In this document: piece after piece, positions 52,124-61,101 of the stretch
Numbering within the stretch: position 1 is the first letter of the stretch
Layout: each line of letters begins with the position of its first letter
Assembly: GCF_020171845.1 (NCBI RefSeq)
Contig: NZ_JAIVAM010000002.1
Span: forward strand, 310,001 to 374,000
From: Cytobacillus kochii
Lineage (GTDB): Bacteria; Bacillota; Bacilli; Bacillales; Cytobacillaceae
Direction of reading: 5' to 3'
DNA: 64,000 nt
Notes under the pieces: generated by a model
What the model saw: the letters and a program-made list of their open reading frames with translations, nothing else
What the model was told of the DNA's origin: nothing
Database searches by the model: none
Made by a program: the position numbers and the translations under genes

Positions 52124-53250
52124 TATTTCTCAACTGAGATATTTGCTTTTTTAGTTTGGAAGTCTATTTCAGGGTAATAACTGTCTTTTACTAACACATT
52201 TGGCCCTAAACATCTTGCTTCACTACAATGGCAATTTAAAGACTTAGCAAGCTTCGTTTCCATCCACTTATCGAAAACAGATGGAAGTGCGTCTGTATGT
52301 ATATTCCCTAAAGGAGGTGTATCACCAAAGTCCGTTACAATCACATCACCAGTAAAAATGTTTACATTTAGTCTTGAACGACCATCAGGATCATTTCTAA
52401 CAGTGACATTCTGCTCATTATGAAGACGTTGTAATAAAGCTAAGTCTTCTTCATTATTGCTGCATGGATAAAACGGCAATGTTCCAAACAACATCCAAGT
52501 ATCTTTGTCACGAATATCCAATAGATGATGGATTGCTTGGCGCATTTCTTTTAATGATAAAGTTTCGAGAGTAGATGCAAAATCTGAAGGGTACATTGGA
52601 TGAACTTCATGACGTTGACAATGCATTTCTTCTGTTATTTGCTTATGGATTTTCTCTAAATAGGGTAATGTTCTTTTATTTAACATTGTTTCAGCAGAGA
52701 CCATTACACCAGCTTGTACGAGTTCTTTACTATTCTCGATCATACGATCAAAGAGTACCTGTCTTTGCTTTATGGATGGTTTTCTTTCCATCATAGCAAA
52801 ACCACCCTCAATAAATTCTTCTTCGGTACCCCAGTTATGAGAAATATGTAAAACATCTAAATAAGGGATAATGCTATCATATTTACCTCTATCTAATGTG
52901 AGGTTAGAATTAATTTGTGTTCGAATACCGCGTTCATGAGCATACTTAAAAAGAGGGATCACATAGTTATGAACTGATTTCTTCGATAGCATCGGTTCGC
53001 CTCCCGTTATAGAGAGTGAACGCAATTGCGGGATTTCCTCTAAGCGTTTGATTAATAAATCAACAGGAAGTCCATCAGGATCTTTTGGTTGCAGAGTATA
53101 ACCAACAGCACAATGCTCACAACGCATATTGCATAAAACCGTAGTTGTAAATTCAATATTGGATAAGGTTAATTTTCCATAATCATCGATATCCATATAA
53201 GCTTCCCAAGGGTCATAACTTGGTGAAATTGGTAACGTTTGAGATATCAT
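52123..53250 (-). CDS. yfkA: YfkAB-type radical SAM protein
   Basis: The 375-residue radical SAM enzyme has the [4Fe-4S] motif Cys40-x3-Cys44-x2-Cys47 (LCNMRCEHCAVG) and the SAM-contact GGEPML. A C-terminal cysteine group (CHCSEARC) may hold an auxiliary cluster. It matches YfkAB by length and block position; the reaction is unknown. AAAGGAG precedes the ATG. Confidence 0.88.
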   Translation of the reverse strand: MISQTLPISPSYDPWEAYMDIDDYGKLTLSNIEFTTTVLCNMRCEHCAVGYTLQPKDPDGLPVDLLIKRLEEIPQLRSLSITGGEPMLSKKSVHNYVIPLFKYAHERGIRTQINSNLTLDRGKYDSIIPYLDVLHISHNWGTEEEFIEGGFAMMERKPSIKQRQVLFDRMIENSKELVQAGVMVSAETMLNKRTLPYLEKIHKQITEEMHCQRHEVHPMYPSDFASTLETLSLKEMRQAIHHLLDIRDKDTWMLFGTLPFYPCSNNEEDLALLQRLHNEQNVTVRNDPDGRSRLNVNIFTGDVIVTDFGDTPPLGNIHTDALPSVFDKWMETKLAKSLNCHCSEARCLGPNVLVKDSYYPEIDFQTKKANISVEK

Positions 53251-53394
53251 TCAAAAAAACTCCTTTAAGTAAATCTGTAGTCATTATTCATCTAACGTAA
53301 GCTTCTGTCAACCTTTAATGAAAAATAAACCTTTATTGCAGCTCTATTGCATTTCATGTAGGATTAAAGTTGTGTAGAGAAAGGGGCGAATACT

Positions 53395-53577
53395 GTGGGC
53401 AATTCAATTACTGATAAAGACAATCAAGTAGCTTTCTTAAAGCAACGTCTTCATATGTTTATGGACGTATTAGATGCGATAGAACCTGAAAACACGGAGT
53501 TAGAGGATGTTGATCGTCTCATCGAAATGATCGACGATCTTGAATCTAAAGTAAGGGAATTTAATCATAGAGATTAA
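53395..53577 (+). CDS. yfjT: SE1561/YfjT-like small protein
   Basis: The 60-residue protein is helical (KQRLHMFMDVLDAI, then LEDVDRLIEMIDDLESKVRE) and resembles the SE1561 family. It starts with GTG after AAAGGGG. It holds the yfjT place between yfkA and pdaA. A 10-bp stem terminator follows. Function unknown. Confidence 0.75.
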   Translation: MGNSITDKDNQVAFLKQRLHMFMDVLDAIEPENTELEDVDRLIEMIDDLESKVREFNHRD

Positions 53578-53585
53578 AAAGAAGT

Positions 53586-53626
53586 GGTGAAACCCTCTAA
53601 AAAAAATTGGGTTTCACCATTTTTTT
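53586..53626 (+). terminator. Terminator of yfjT
   Basis: A perfect 10-bp stem (GGTGAAACCC 53586-53595 / GGGTTTCACC 53609-53618) is followed by ATTTTTTTG. Confidence 0.8.
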
Positions 53627-53678
53627 GTTTCTACAGTTGGTCTTTTCTTGACTAAAGAATGAGTATATAATGGTATAC

Positions 53679-53697
53679 GATAATGATTCTAATTTTT
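53679..53697. promoter_or_regulatory. Fur-box-like operator in the fumA promoter region
   Basis: GATAATGATTCTAATTTTT agrees with the 19-bp Fur consensus at 15 positions, with a perfect left half. It lies just after a TATAAT (53666-53671). Iron control would make sense for a 4Fe-4S fumarase. Judged by eye only; a PerR site is the main alternative. Confidence 0.4.
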
Positions 53698-53744
53698 CGC
53701 AAAAGAAATTGATCGGTCGCAAAGGGAAAGGGGAACTTTGAGAA

Positions 53745-55295
53745 ATGAATATGGAGCAATTCCAAAAAAGTATGTACGACTTAATTGTAGAAACTTCGAC
53801 GAATTTACCAAAGGATGTTCGTCGGGCAATTAAGGCAGCAAAAGAAAGAGAAAGTGCTGGTACGAGATCAGCGATGAGTCTGGCAACAATTACAAATAAT
53901 ATCTCTATGGCAGATGATAACGTATCGCCAATCTGTCAAGATACAGGATTACCGACATTTAAAATCAAAACACCAGTTGGCGTCAATCAACTAAAGATTA
54001 AAGAAGCAATTAAGAATGCTATTGCAGAAGCAACAAACGATAGTAAATTGAGACCTAACTCTGTTGATTCCTTAACAGGTGCTAATAGCGGAGATAATTT
54101 AGGTGGTGGCACACCAGTTATTAAATTTGATCAGTGGGAAGAAGAGTATATAGACGTTCGTTTAATTCTAAAAGGCGGCGGCTGTGAAAATAAAAATATA
54201 CAATATAGTTTGCCTGCAGAACTTGATGGTTTAGGAAGAGCTGGACGCGATTTAGATGGTATACGTAAATGTATAATGCATTCGGTTTATCAAGCACAAG
54301 GACAGGGATGTAGTGCAGGGTTCATAGGTGTAGGGATTGGCGGAGATCGTTCATCTGGTTATGATTTAGCAAAGGAACAACTATTCCGTTCTGTAGATGA
54401 TGTAAATCCAAATGAAGATTTACGAAAACTTGAGGAATATGTTCTTAAAAATGCAAACGAGCTTGGAATTGGGACAATGGGGTTCGGAGGAGAAACGACT
54501 TTATTAGGATGTAAAGTTGGTGTGATGAATCGTATTCCTGCTAGCTTTTTCGTATCTGTAGCCTATAATTGTTGGGCATATCGTAGACTTGGGGTAAAAG
54601 TAAATCCTGACACAGGTGAAATTAATGAATGGCACTATCAAGATGGTGAAAAAATTAATTTTGCTGACGAAGCAGCGCAAGAAACCGCTGCAACAACAGA
54701 AGCTGAACAAGAAACAAAAGTTGTTACGCTTCAAGCTCCAATAACAGAGGAACAAATCCGTGAACTTAAAGTTGGCGATGTGGTCCAAATCAATGGTCGA
54801 ATGTATACAGGTCGTGATGCGATCCATCATCATTTAATGGAGAACGATGCCCCTGTAGATTTAAATGGACAAGTAATATATCATTGTGGACCAGTAATGA
54901 TGAAAGATGATCAAGAAAAATGGCATGTAAAAGCAGCAGGTCCAACTACAAGTATCCGTGAAGAACCATATCAAGGAGATATTATGAAAAAATTCGGTAT
55001 TCGCGCCGTGATTGGAAAAGGCGGTATGGGACCGAAAACATTAAAAGCGCTAGAAGAGCATGGTGGAGTATACTTAAATGCAATTGGTGGAGCAGCGCAA
55101 TATTATGCTGATTGTATTAAAGAAGTAGAAGGTGTTGATTTAATGAACTTCGGTATTCCAGAAGCAATGTGGCACCTACGTGTAGAAGGATTCACAGCAG
55201 TAGTTACAATGGATTCTCACGGAAATAGTCTTCATAGAGATGTAGACAAATCCTCGTTAGAGAAGCTAGCGAAATTTAAAGAACGTGTATTTTAA
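53745..55295 (+). CDS. fumA: Class I fumarate hydratase (4Fe-4S)
   Basis: The 516-residue protein is a fusion of the alpha (about 1-290) and beta (about 330-516) parts of class I fumarase. Cluster cysteines lie in SPICQDTGLP, GQGCSAGF and LLGCKVGV, and the beta part carries YTGRDAIHHHLME and IGKGGMGPKT. An Ala/Thr/Glu-rich linker (residues 305-325) joins the halves. It interconverts fumarate and malate and is oxygen-sensitive. It sits inside a block that in B. subtilis has no such gene, so it is probably an insertion. GGGGAA precedes the ATG; a second ATG two codons on is possible. Confidence 0.93.
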   Translation: MNMEQFQKSMYDLIVETSTNLPKDVRRAIKAAKERESAGTRSAMSLATITNNISMADDNVSPICQDTGLPTFKIKTPVGVNQLKIKEAIKNAIAEATNDSKLRPNSVDSLTGANSGDNLGGGTPVIKFDQWEEEYIDVRLILKGGGCENKNIQYSLPAELDGLGRAGRDLDGIRKCIMHSVYQAQGQGCSAGFIGVGIGGDRSSGYDLAKEQLFRSVDDVNPNEDLRKLEEYVLKNANELGIGTMGFGGETTLLGCKVGVMNRIPASFFVSVAYNCWAYRRLGVKVNPDTGEINEWHYQDGEKINFADEAAQETAATTEAEQETKVVTLQAPITEEQIRELKVGDVVQINGRMYTGRDAIHHHLMENDAPVDLNGQVIYHCGPVMMKDDQEKWHVKAAGPTTSIREEPYQGDIMKKFGIRAVIGKGGMGPKTLKALEEHGGVYLNAIGGAAQYYADCIKEVEGVDLMNFGIPEAMWHLRVEGFTAVVTMDSHGNSLHRDVDKSSLEKLAKFKERVF

Positions 55296-55420
55296 TTTGT
55301 TCTTGAGACACCAACATAGAATGGTGTCTCTTTTTTATATGGATAACTATTTTGGAAACTTTTAGCGCTCGTAATTTATTGTTGCTAGCAAACAATAAGA
55401 AAAAAAGAAGGAGAAGCGCT

Positions 55421-56212
55421 ATGAAAAAATTGATGATATTAGGAAGTATCTTTCTGTTTATCTGTTCAATCCCTGTCTCAGCAAGCGAATTCAGCCATGC
55501 TCCTATTCATTGGGGAATTAAAAAAGCACAGAATGAATCGCCGGCGGAAGCGGGAAAAATGCTTGATAATCTTCTAACAAAGCATCAATCTGTTTATAAG
55601 GGAGATCCGACTAAAAAAGATATTTATCTTACTTTTGATAATGGGTATGAAAATGGGTATACGGATAAAATTCTTGATGTGCTTAAAAAAGAACAAGTAC
55701 CTGCGACATTCTTTATTACGGGTCATTATATTCGTACGGCACCAGATTTAGTAAAAAGGATGGCAAAGGAAGGACATATAATCGGTAACCATTCTTGGAC
55801 TCACCCAGATATGACAAGGATCAGTCGCGATAAATATAAACAAGAATTAGAAAAAGTGAGAGCAGAGACGGAAAAGTTAACAGGTGTTAAACATATGTCC
55901 TATTTAAGACCACCTCGTGGTATTTTTAACGAACAAGGATTGGCTTACGCAAATGAATTAGGCTATACCCATATCTTTTGGTCTCTAGCCTTTGTTGATT
56001 GGAAAACAGATCAACAAAAAGGCTGGAAATACTCCTATGACAACATTATGAAGCAGATTCATCCAGGAAGCATATTATTATTACACACAGTATCAAAAGA
56101 TAATGCAGATGCTTTGCAACAAGCAATTGTGGATTTAAAAAAACGAGGATATGAATTCAAATCATTAGACGATCTTATGTGGAGCCAAGCCTTGGATAGC
56201 TCCTACTTATAT
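55421..56212 (+). CDS. pdaA: PdaA, muramic-delta-lactam de-N-acetylase (spore cortex)
   Basis: The 263-residue protein has a signal peptide (MKKLMILGSIFLFICSIPVS). The polysaccharide deacetylase (NodB) domain has TFDNGYENGYT (catalytic Asp), the metal site NHSWTHPD, and RPPRGIF. It matches PdaA, which makes muramic delta-lactam in the spore cortex. ATG 55421 follows GAAGGAG; an upstream ATG at 55352 lacks a site. The 325 bases after it hold a hairpin-like repeat and the yfjP promoter. Confidence 0.9.
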
Positions 56213-56445
56213 TAACAGTCACCACCTACAATGAACTTCATTGTAGGTGTTTTGATTTATAAAGAAAGGATAATGGCAAACAGAGAGTGCTTTGGATCTA
56301 TAAGTCATAAAAAAGCGAAAAACAAAGCTAACAAAGTTCCATCAAAATTTATAAGCAACATAAATAATAGATGCAGTATTCATCATTTATAAGAAGTAAA
56401 AATCCCCATTAAATCATAGTGAAATTCTTGTTATAATTATATGTA

Positions 56446-56459
56446 AGAACAGGTATTCG
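56446..56459. promoter_or_regulatory. LexA/DinR-box-like sequence before the DNA glycosylase gene
   Basis: AGAACAGGTATTCG fits 11 of 14 positions of the Bacillus SOS box CGAACRNRYGTTYC. It lies 9 bases after a TATAAT (56432-56437) and about 80 before the yfjP ATG. SOS control of a repair glycosylase is plausible but unproven. Confidence 0.35.
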
Positions 56460-56540
56460 TCTTGATAGAAGACAGTTGAAAAAGCTCATAAAAAGATCCT
56501 TAGTATAATACGAGAAAAAACAGTGAAGGATGAACGGTGA

Positions 56541-57404
56541 ATGGAGATAATAAAAGAAATAGGTGGACCCTATAATTTTGATGCTGTTTTAAGTCGCTTA
56601 TCAAGTGACCCGCTTATTTGGGTGAATCGAGACAAGAGAATGTTAAAGGTACCCCTTAAGTTACAAAATGAATCCATCGTCGTTACAATCACAGGTTTGG
56701 GTACAACGAACAAACCTAAATTTCTAATGACAGGATTAAATGAAGTAACAAAAGAAGAAGCGTTGGTGAGATTAACAGATATTTTTCGGTGGAATATTCC
56801 CTTAGCAGATGTTCATCAACATTTTCTAAAAACGGATTTGCGTCATGTGTTTCTTGCTCATTATGGAACACCTTTTGTGTTAGATTTTGATTTATTTGGT
56901 TCGCTCCTCAAATGTATTGTTCATCAACAATTGAATATGAAATTTGCTTATACGCTTACAATGAGGTTTGTGCATAAGTTTGGTTATGAGAAAGATGGTG
57001 CTTGGTTTTATCCTGATCCTGAAACAGTAGCTAATGTAACAATTGAAGATTTAAGGGCATTACAATTCAGTGGTAGGAAAGCAGAGTATGTTATTGGGAT
57101 TGCTAAAGAGTTAGCAGAAAAGCAATTATCTTTATTGCAACTAAAAGAACTGTCAGATCGTGAAATTCATGATAAACTGATTAAATTAAAAGGCGTAGGT
57201 CCATGGACAGTGCAGAATTTTTTGATGTTTGGTTTAGGGAGAGATAATCTTTATCCAATGGCAGATATTGGCCTGCAAAATGCGTTAAAAAAGCTTTATC
57301 AATTAGAGCAGAAGCCTTCCTACGAACAAATGGAATTATATGCAAAAGACTGGACGCCTTATTTAAGCTATGCCACCTATTATTTATGGCGTAGTATCGA
57401 ATAA
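56541..57404 (+). CDS. yfjP: DNA-3-methyladenine glycosylase, AlkA/HhH-GPD type (YfjP-like)
   Basis: The 287-residue HhH-GPD glycosylase has the helix-hairpin-helix LIKLKGVGPWTVQNFLMFGL, followed by the catalytic Asp in YPMADIGLQNAL. The N-terminal AlkA-like domain (LIWVNRDKRMLKV) is also present. It excises alkylated purines. It matches yfjP in place and size, and yfjO/rlmCD follows after 17 bases. Confidence 0.88.
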   Translation: MEIIKEIGGPYNFDAVLSRLSSDPLIWVNRDKRMLKVPLKLQNESIVVTITGLGTTNKPKFLMTGLNEVTKEEALVRLTDIFRWNIPLADVHQHFLKTDLRHVFLAHYGTPFVLDFDLFGSLLKCIVHQQLNMKFAYTLTMRFVHKFGYEKDGAWFYPDPETVANVTIEDLRALQFSGRKAEYVIGIAKELAEKQLSLLQLKELSDREIHDKLIKLKGVGPWTVQNFLMFGLGRDNLYPMADIGLQNALKKLYQLEQKPSYEQMELYAKDWTPYLSYATYYLWRSIE

Positions 57405-57421
57405 CTGTGGAGTGATTATTT

Positions 57422-58825
57422 TTGAATAAACAAACGAATCGTAAAAAAGAAACTGCCGTTCAGTTAAAACTCAAGCAACGGTTTCCTTTAACAATCAAAA
57501 GGTTAGGTATTAACGGAGAGGGTGTCGGATATTTCAAAAAGAAAGTGGTCTTTGTTCCTGGTGCCCTGCCTGATGAAGAGGTTGTAGTAGAAGTCACAAA
57601 TGTTCAACCGAAATTTTCAGAAGCAAAGATAAAAAAAGTTAGGAAACCTTCTCCCTACCGAGTAGAGGCACCTTGTCCGTTATTTGGTGAGTGTGGCGGA
57701 TGTCAGTTACAACATCTTCGCTATGATCGCCAGTTAATAGAAAAAAGGGATATGGTTATTCAATCGTTAGAGAGACACACCAAAATAGATCCAAGCACCA
57801 TTCAAATAAAACAAACAATCGGAATGGAGGACCCTTGGAGATACCGGAATAAAAGCCAATTTCAAGTAGGGACGAAGCAAGGTGAAGTGATTGCAGGATT
57901 ATATAGCATGAATTCACATCAGCTTATTGATATTGATGAATGCATCGTGCAGAAGCCAGAAACAATATCTGTTACAAATACGATGAAGCGTATTCTTCAA
58001 GATTTAAACATTAGTGCTTATAATGAACGCACGCGCAAAGGTGATATCCGTACAATTGTGACGAGAGTGGGTGTGAAAACTGGGGAAGTGCAAGTTGTGC
58101 TCATTACAAGACAAAAAGAGCTTCCAAAGTCTTCACTAATAGTAGAAGAAGCTACCAAGCGGATTCCGAATTTACGTTCGATTATTCAAAATGTCAATGG
58201 CCAAAAAACATCTCTCATTTTTGGGGATGAAACCATACCACTTGCGGGTGAAACGTTTATATATGAAATGCTAGGGGATATCCAATTTGAATTATCGGCA
58301 CGTACTTTTTTTCAACTCAATCCAGAGCAAACCGTCAAATTGTATAATGAAGTCAAAAAAGCAGCAAATCTAACTGGTAAAGAAACGATTGTTGATGCGT
58401 ACTGCGGAGTAGGAACAATTGGATTATGGTTGGCAGATCAAGCAAAAGAAATACGTGGAATGGATATTATAAAAGAATCAATCACAGATGCAAAGAGAAA
58501 TGCAGCTAAACATGGAGTGAAGCATGCTAAATATGTAACGGGTAAGGCTGAAGAATGGTTACCTAAATGGGTGAAAGAAGGCTTTCGTCCAGATGTTATC
58601 GTTGTCGATCCCCCAAGAACAGGTTTGGATCAAGCATTATTAAAAACAATCCAACAAGTCAAACCTAAAAAATTGGTTTACGTGTCTTGTAACCCATCTA
58701 CACTGGCAAAAGACATCGATTTTCTCCACCGTCAATATAAAGTAAAAAGCATACAGCCAGTAGACATGTTTCCACAAACTGCCCACGTGGAGTGTGTCGT
58801 CTTATTAACCTTGATATATGTCTAA
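57422..58825 (+). CDS. rlmCD: 23S rRNA uracil-5-methyltransferase (RlmCD / RumA family)
   Basis: The 467-residue protein has an N-terminal TRAM domain ([14 protein letters not shown]) and a 4Fe-4S cysteine group ([14 protein letters not shown]). The SAM fold has [24 protein letters not shown] and the [10 protein letters not shown] motif, and the catalytic Cys is in [11 protein letters not shown]. It methylates U747 and U1939 of 23S rRNA in Bacillus. The start is TTG after GGAG. The stop codon lies within the left terminus of a repeat nest at 58819. Confidence 0.9.
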   Translation: MNKQTNRKKETAVQLKLKQRFPLTIKRLGINGEGVGYFKKKVVFVPGALPDEEVVVEVTNVQPKFSEAKIKKVRKPSPYRVEAPCPLFGECGGCQLQHLRYDRQLIEKRDMVIQSLERHTKIDPSTIQIKQTIGMEDPWRYRNKSQFQVGTKQGEVIAGLYSMNSHQLIDIDECIVQKPETISVTNTMKRILQDLNISAYNERTRKGDIRTIVTRVGVKTGEVQVVLITRQKELPKSSLIVEEATKRIPNLRSIIQNVNGQKTSLIFGDETIPLAGETFIYEMLGDIQFELSARTFFQLNPEQTVKLYNEVKKAANLTGKETIVDAYCGVGTIGLWLADQAKEIRGMDIIKESITDAKRNAAKHGVKHAKYVTGKAEEWLPKWVKEGFRPDVIVVDPPRTGLDQALLKTIQQVKPKKLVYVSCNPSTLAKDIDFLHRQYKVKSIQPVDMFPQTAHVECVVLLTLIYV

Positions 58826-59156
58826 TTAAAAAGTAAACTTCCGAATCAAAATAAACATTTCCGATTAAGACCCCGATTTCGTGAAAATAAACATTTCCGA
58901 TTTCCGGGTCTTTTTCATGCTCATCCCTTGTCTTGTATCGGTTTTCTCGTGTTTCCATTACGCAACATTCTCGGAGAACTTTATTTTAAAACAGAAAAAA
59001 AGATGAAAAAACAGGCGGAAAAGAGGGGAAAATGGAGTGTTTTTGAACCAAAAATCCTTCAAAATGGGGGTTCGGTCGGAAATCTTTATTTTAACTCGAA
59101 CGGTGGAATGGGGGTTGGAGTGGGGTGATTTGAGAGATGTTTATTTTAATGTCACA
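58819..59156. mobile_element. Short inverted-end repeat element after rlmCD (transposon-end-like)
   Basis: The termini match in inverted orientation: TGTCTAATTAAAAAGTAAAC on the left and TGTGACATTAAAATAAAC read inward from the right (59156). Inside are six copies of a 16-17-bp motif, TCGGAAATNTTTATTTT. Three lie on the minus strand near the left end (58831-58844, 58850-58864, 58884-58900). Three lie on the plus strand to the right (58971-58987, 59076-59092, 59132-59147). No coding capacity and no clear target duplication are seen. It resembles the bare ends of a TGT...ACA transposon (Tn7/Tn552-like). A hairpin within it (58868-58911, T-tail) may terminate rlmCD. Confidence 0.4.
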
Positions 59157-59229
59157 TAGTAGAGAAAAGATATTTAGTTTAGTTTGTAATATTTCATCCA
59201 GTAATATAGAAATGTGAGTTAAGAGGAAA

Positions 59230-59900
59230 GAATGTGTCTGTTGAATTACAATGGAATTTCGTTAAGAGTGTAACTGTAGAATGAGTTTAATAAAAGGTTG
59301 GGTGTTGTTGTCTCCCTGTAACTCTCTTGTTCCCAACGTAACTTTGTTCCTCCCTACTGTAACTAAGTTGGTATCGAAGCGGGAAAAGGAAGCGGAGAGC
59401 TCAATATGTATTCAATCACTTTTTTAATCGGTTTTTTCAATCAAAAATCAATATCAATTCGGGGCGGGTCTAGCAGGACTTCGTCCCTTTTTGGTTTTTC
59501 CCAAAATCGGGAGAAAGTCTGATATCCCTTGCCGTTACTGGATTCAATAGGTATCCAATCTCTTATCAATTGTTTTCCTCACCCTATAAATACGTAGGAT
59601 TTTCTTCATCTTTATTCGTTCTATTCTTCCGTCTCTTCTGTTCCAAAACTGCTTTCTTTCTCGACTATTATCCTGACACGTTCACCCGAACGGGGGAAGT
59701 ACTTAGTTACAATGACCGAATATTCTATACAACCCAGAAGTGGAAAAAGAGGGGGAAATCGAGTGATTTGGGGAAGAACTAAGTTCCATTGTCTTGTGGC
59801 GTAAAAGAGAGGGTGAAGGCTTGGGGGACAAGGGTTTGAGGGGGATTTGGTTGGGGAAGGAGAAAGTTACAGATACATATAGTAGACGGAAGATTAGAGA
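59230..59900. repeat. Second inverted nest of GTAACT-containing motifs
   Basis: Plus-strand copies of a GTAACT-centred motif lie at 59270, 59318, 59338 and 59359, the last three spaced 20-21 bp. Inverted copies (AGTTAC, AGTTCC) lie at 59705, 59782 and 59865. The interior has no gene; plus-strand frames such as 59570-59782 lack ribosome binding sites. The region is richer in G-runs than its surroundings. The arrangement repeats that of the neighbouring nest. Confidence 0.35.
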
Positions 59901-59935
59901 CTTGAGATAAGATGTTTAATGTGTAGAGGGGAATA

Positions 59936-59973
59936 AAAAGGACTGTCCTGATTAACAGGTCAGACCTTTTTTA
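59936..59973. terminator. Terminator of the ydhK gene
   Basis: AAAAAGGACTGTCCTG pairs with CAGGTCAGACCTTTTT (two mismatches). It is T-tailed in both directions and lies about 20 bases beyond the ydhK stop. Confidence 0.65.
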
Positions 59974-59991
59974 GGAAGAAAGAATCTTTAG

Positions 59992-60600
59992 TTATTCAAC
60001 AGGAGTTAATTCGTTCTCCGTTACCCATTTATGATTTTCCACTTCTTCTCCAGTTTCTGTATCCGTATAGCTTACCATGTAGACAGTGGTGTCTTCTGCA
60101 GAATCAATTGTAGCTGTAGCCCCTTTCATGCCTTCCATATGATCTGCTTCAAGAACAATTTCATCTTCTAGCTCGTATGGTTGTTCTTCTGCATTTTCAA
60201 TTTCTTCATGGATAACCCACTTATGATCTTCTACCGTTTCTCCTCCAGTAGTTGGTGTATAGGTAACAGTATAAACAGTTGTGTCATAAGAACCGTCAAT
60301 AGTTGCTACAGCTTCATCCATGCCTCCCATATGGTTCGCTTGAATTACTGCTTCGCTTCCTTCTGTATATGTTGGATCTTCAGCATTTGCTATATCCTCT
60401 GGAACTTCACCTGAGCTTGAGTGATCCATATTTGCATGTGGATCTGATTCAGTTTCCATATTATCCTCGTTTGCTTCTGATTCCATTTCTGTATCCGGAC
60501 TTTCATCTGGACTTGTCCCCTCATTATCACCAGTACATGCAGCTAAGACAAAAAGGGAGATTAAAGAAATGAATCCTATAAGTAGCTTTTTGATTGTCAT
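59992..60600 (-). CDS. ydhK: YdhK-family lipoprotein (tandem DUF1541)
   Basis: The 202-residue lipoprotein has a lipobox LAAC (Cys22) followed by a very acidic linker (EMESEANEDNMETESDPHAN). Two repeats of the DUF1541 domain follow, each with a NHMGGM/DHMEGM and a DHKWV/NHKWV end. The Met/His clusters suggest metal (copper or other) contact. YdhK-type genes often sit in metal-stress islands. It is divergent from the SHOCT-ccdA-kinase operon. Confidence 0.85.
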   Translation of the reverse strand: MTIKKLLIGFISLISLFVLAACTGDNEGTSPDESPDTEMESEANEDNMETESDPHANMDHSSSGEVPEDIANAEDPTYTEGSEAVIQANHMGGMDEAVATIDGSYDTTVYTVTYTPTTGGETVEDHKWVIHEEIENAEEQPYELEDEIVLEADHMEGMKGATATIDSAEDTTVYMVSYTDTETGEEVENHKWVTENELTPVE

Positions 60601-60778
60601 ATCAAAACACCTTTCTTTATGTATTTGTTAATACCTTACCCGTAAAATGTGCAAGTTATTTGCAGAGTTTATTACATTTTGATTAAAACCCATTTTCATA
60701 GGCAGGCCCAAATGCATATTTTCTTGAAAAATTTACTGTATTATTATAGAAAGCAATTCAATTAAGAAGGTGAATATA

Positions 60779-60958
60779 ATGCATTTTATGCACGGATACG
60801 GATCAATCTGGCCAATGATGGTTATGATAATTTTCTGGCTAGGCTTAATGATTATTGGTGTTTTTCTAATCACAAATTACGTTAATGGAGGGTATCATGA
60901 AAAAAAAATCATCATTAGAGATCTTAAAGGAACAGCTAGTAAAAGGAGAAATAGATGA
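60779..60958 (+). pseudogene. N-terminal membrane part of a split SHOCT protein
   Basis: The 59-residue frame starts MHFMHGYGSIWPMMVMI, the His/Met-rich start and single membrane helix of short SHOCT proteins. Beyond an A9 run (60900-60908) the frame turns basic and ends RRNR. The expected SHOCT end is found in the +1 frame right after the run. Removing one A would restore a single continuous protein. AAGAAGGTG precedes the ATG. It could be a frameshifted gene, a sequencing error or a slippage-controlled gene. Confidence 0.6.
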
Positions 60959-60977
60959 ACAAGATATGAACGATTAA
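60897..60977 (+). CDS. SHOCT domain fragment (C-terminal part of the split gene)
   Basis: An ATG at 60897, four bases after GGAGGG, opens a 26-codon frame that reads MKKKSSLEILKEQLVKGEID. This is the SHOCT core (short C-terminal oligomerisation motif). The start lies inside the upstream frame and directly before the A9 run. It may be translated alone or as the end of a fused protein made by slippage. Confidence 0.5.
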   Translation: MKKKSSLEILKEQLVKGEIDEQDMND

Positions 60978-61101
60978 AATCAATTTTAAAGAAATAAAAA
61001 TAATTCTGCATAAAAACTTGATATTTTTCTTCTATGATATTATAAGAACATCTATTTTTAAAATTACCTATAATAGTAAACTGTAAGTGAGTTGAATAAA
61101 T

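Noticed and set aside
59570..59782. 70-codon frame in the motif-nest region
   Set aside because: No ribosome binding site; Phe/Ser/Cys-rich translation typical of random T-rich DNA.
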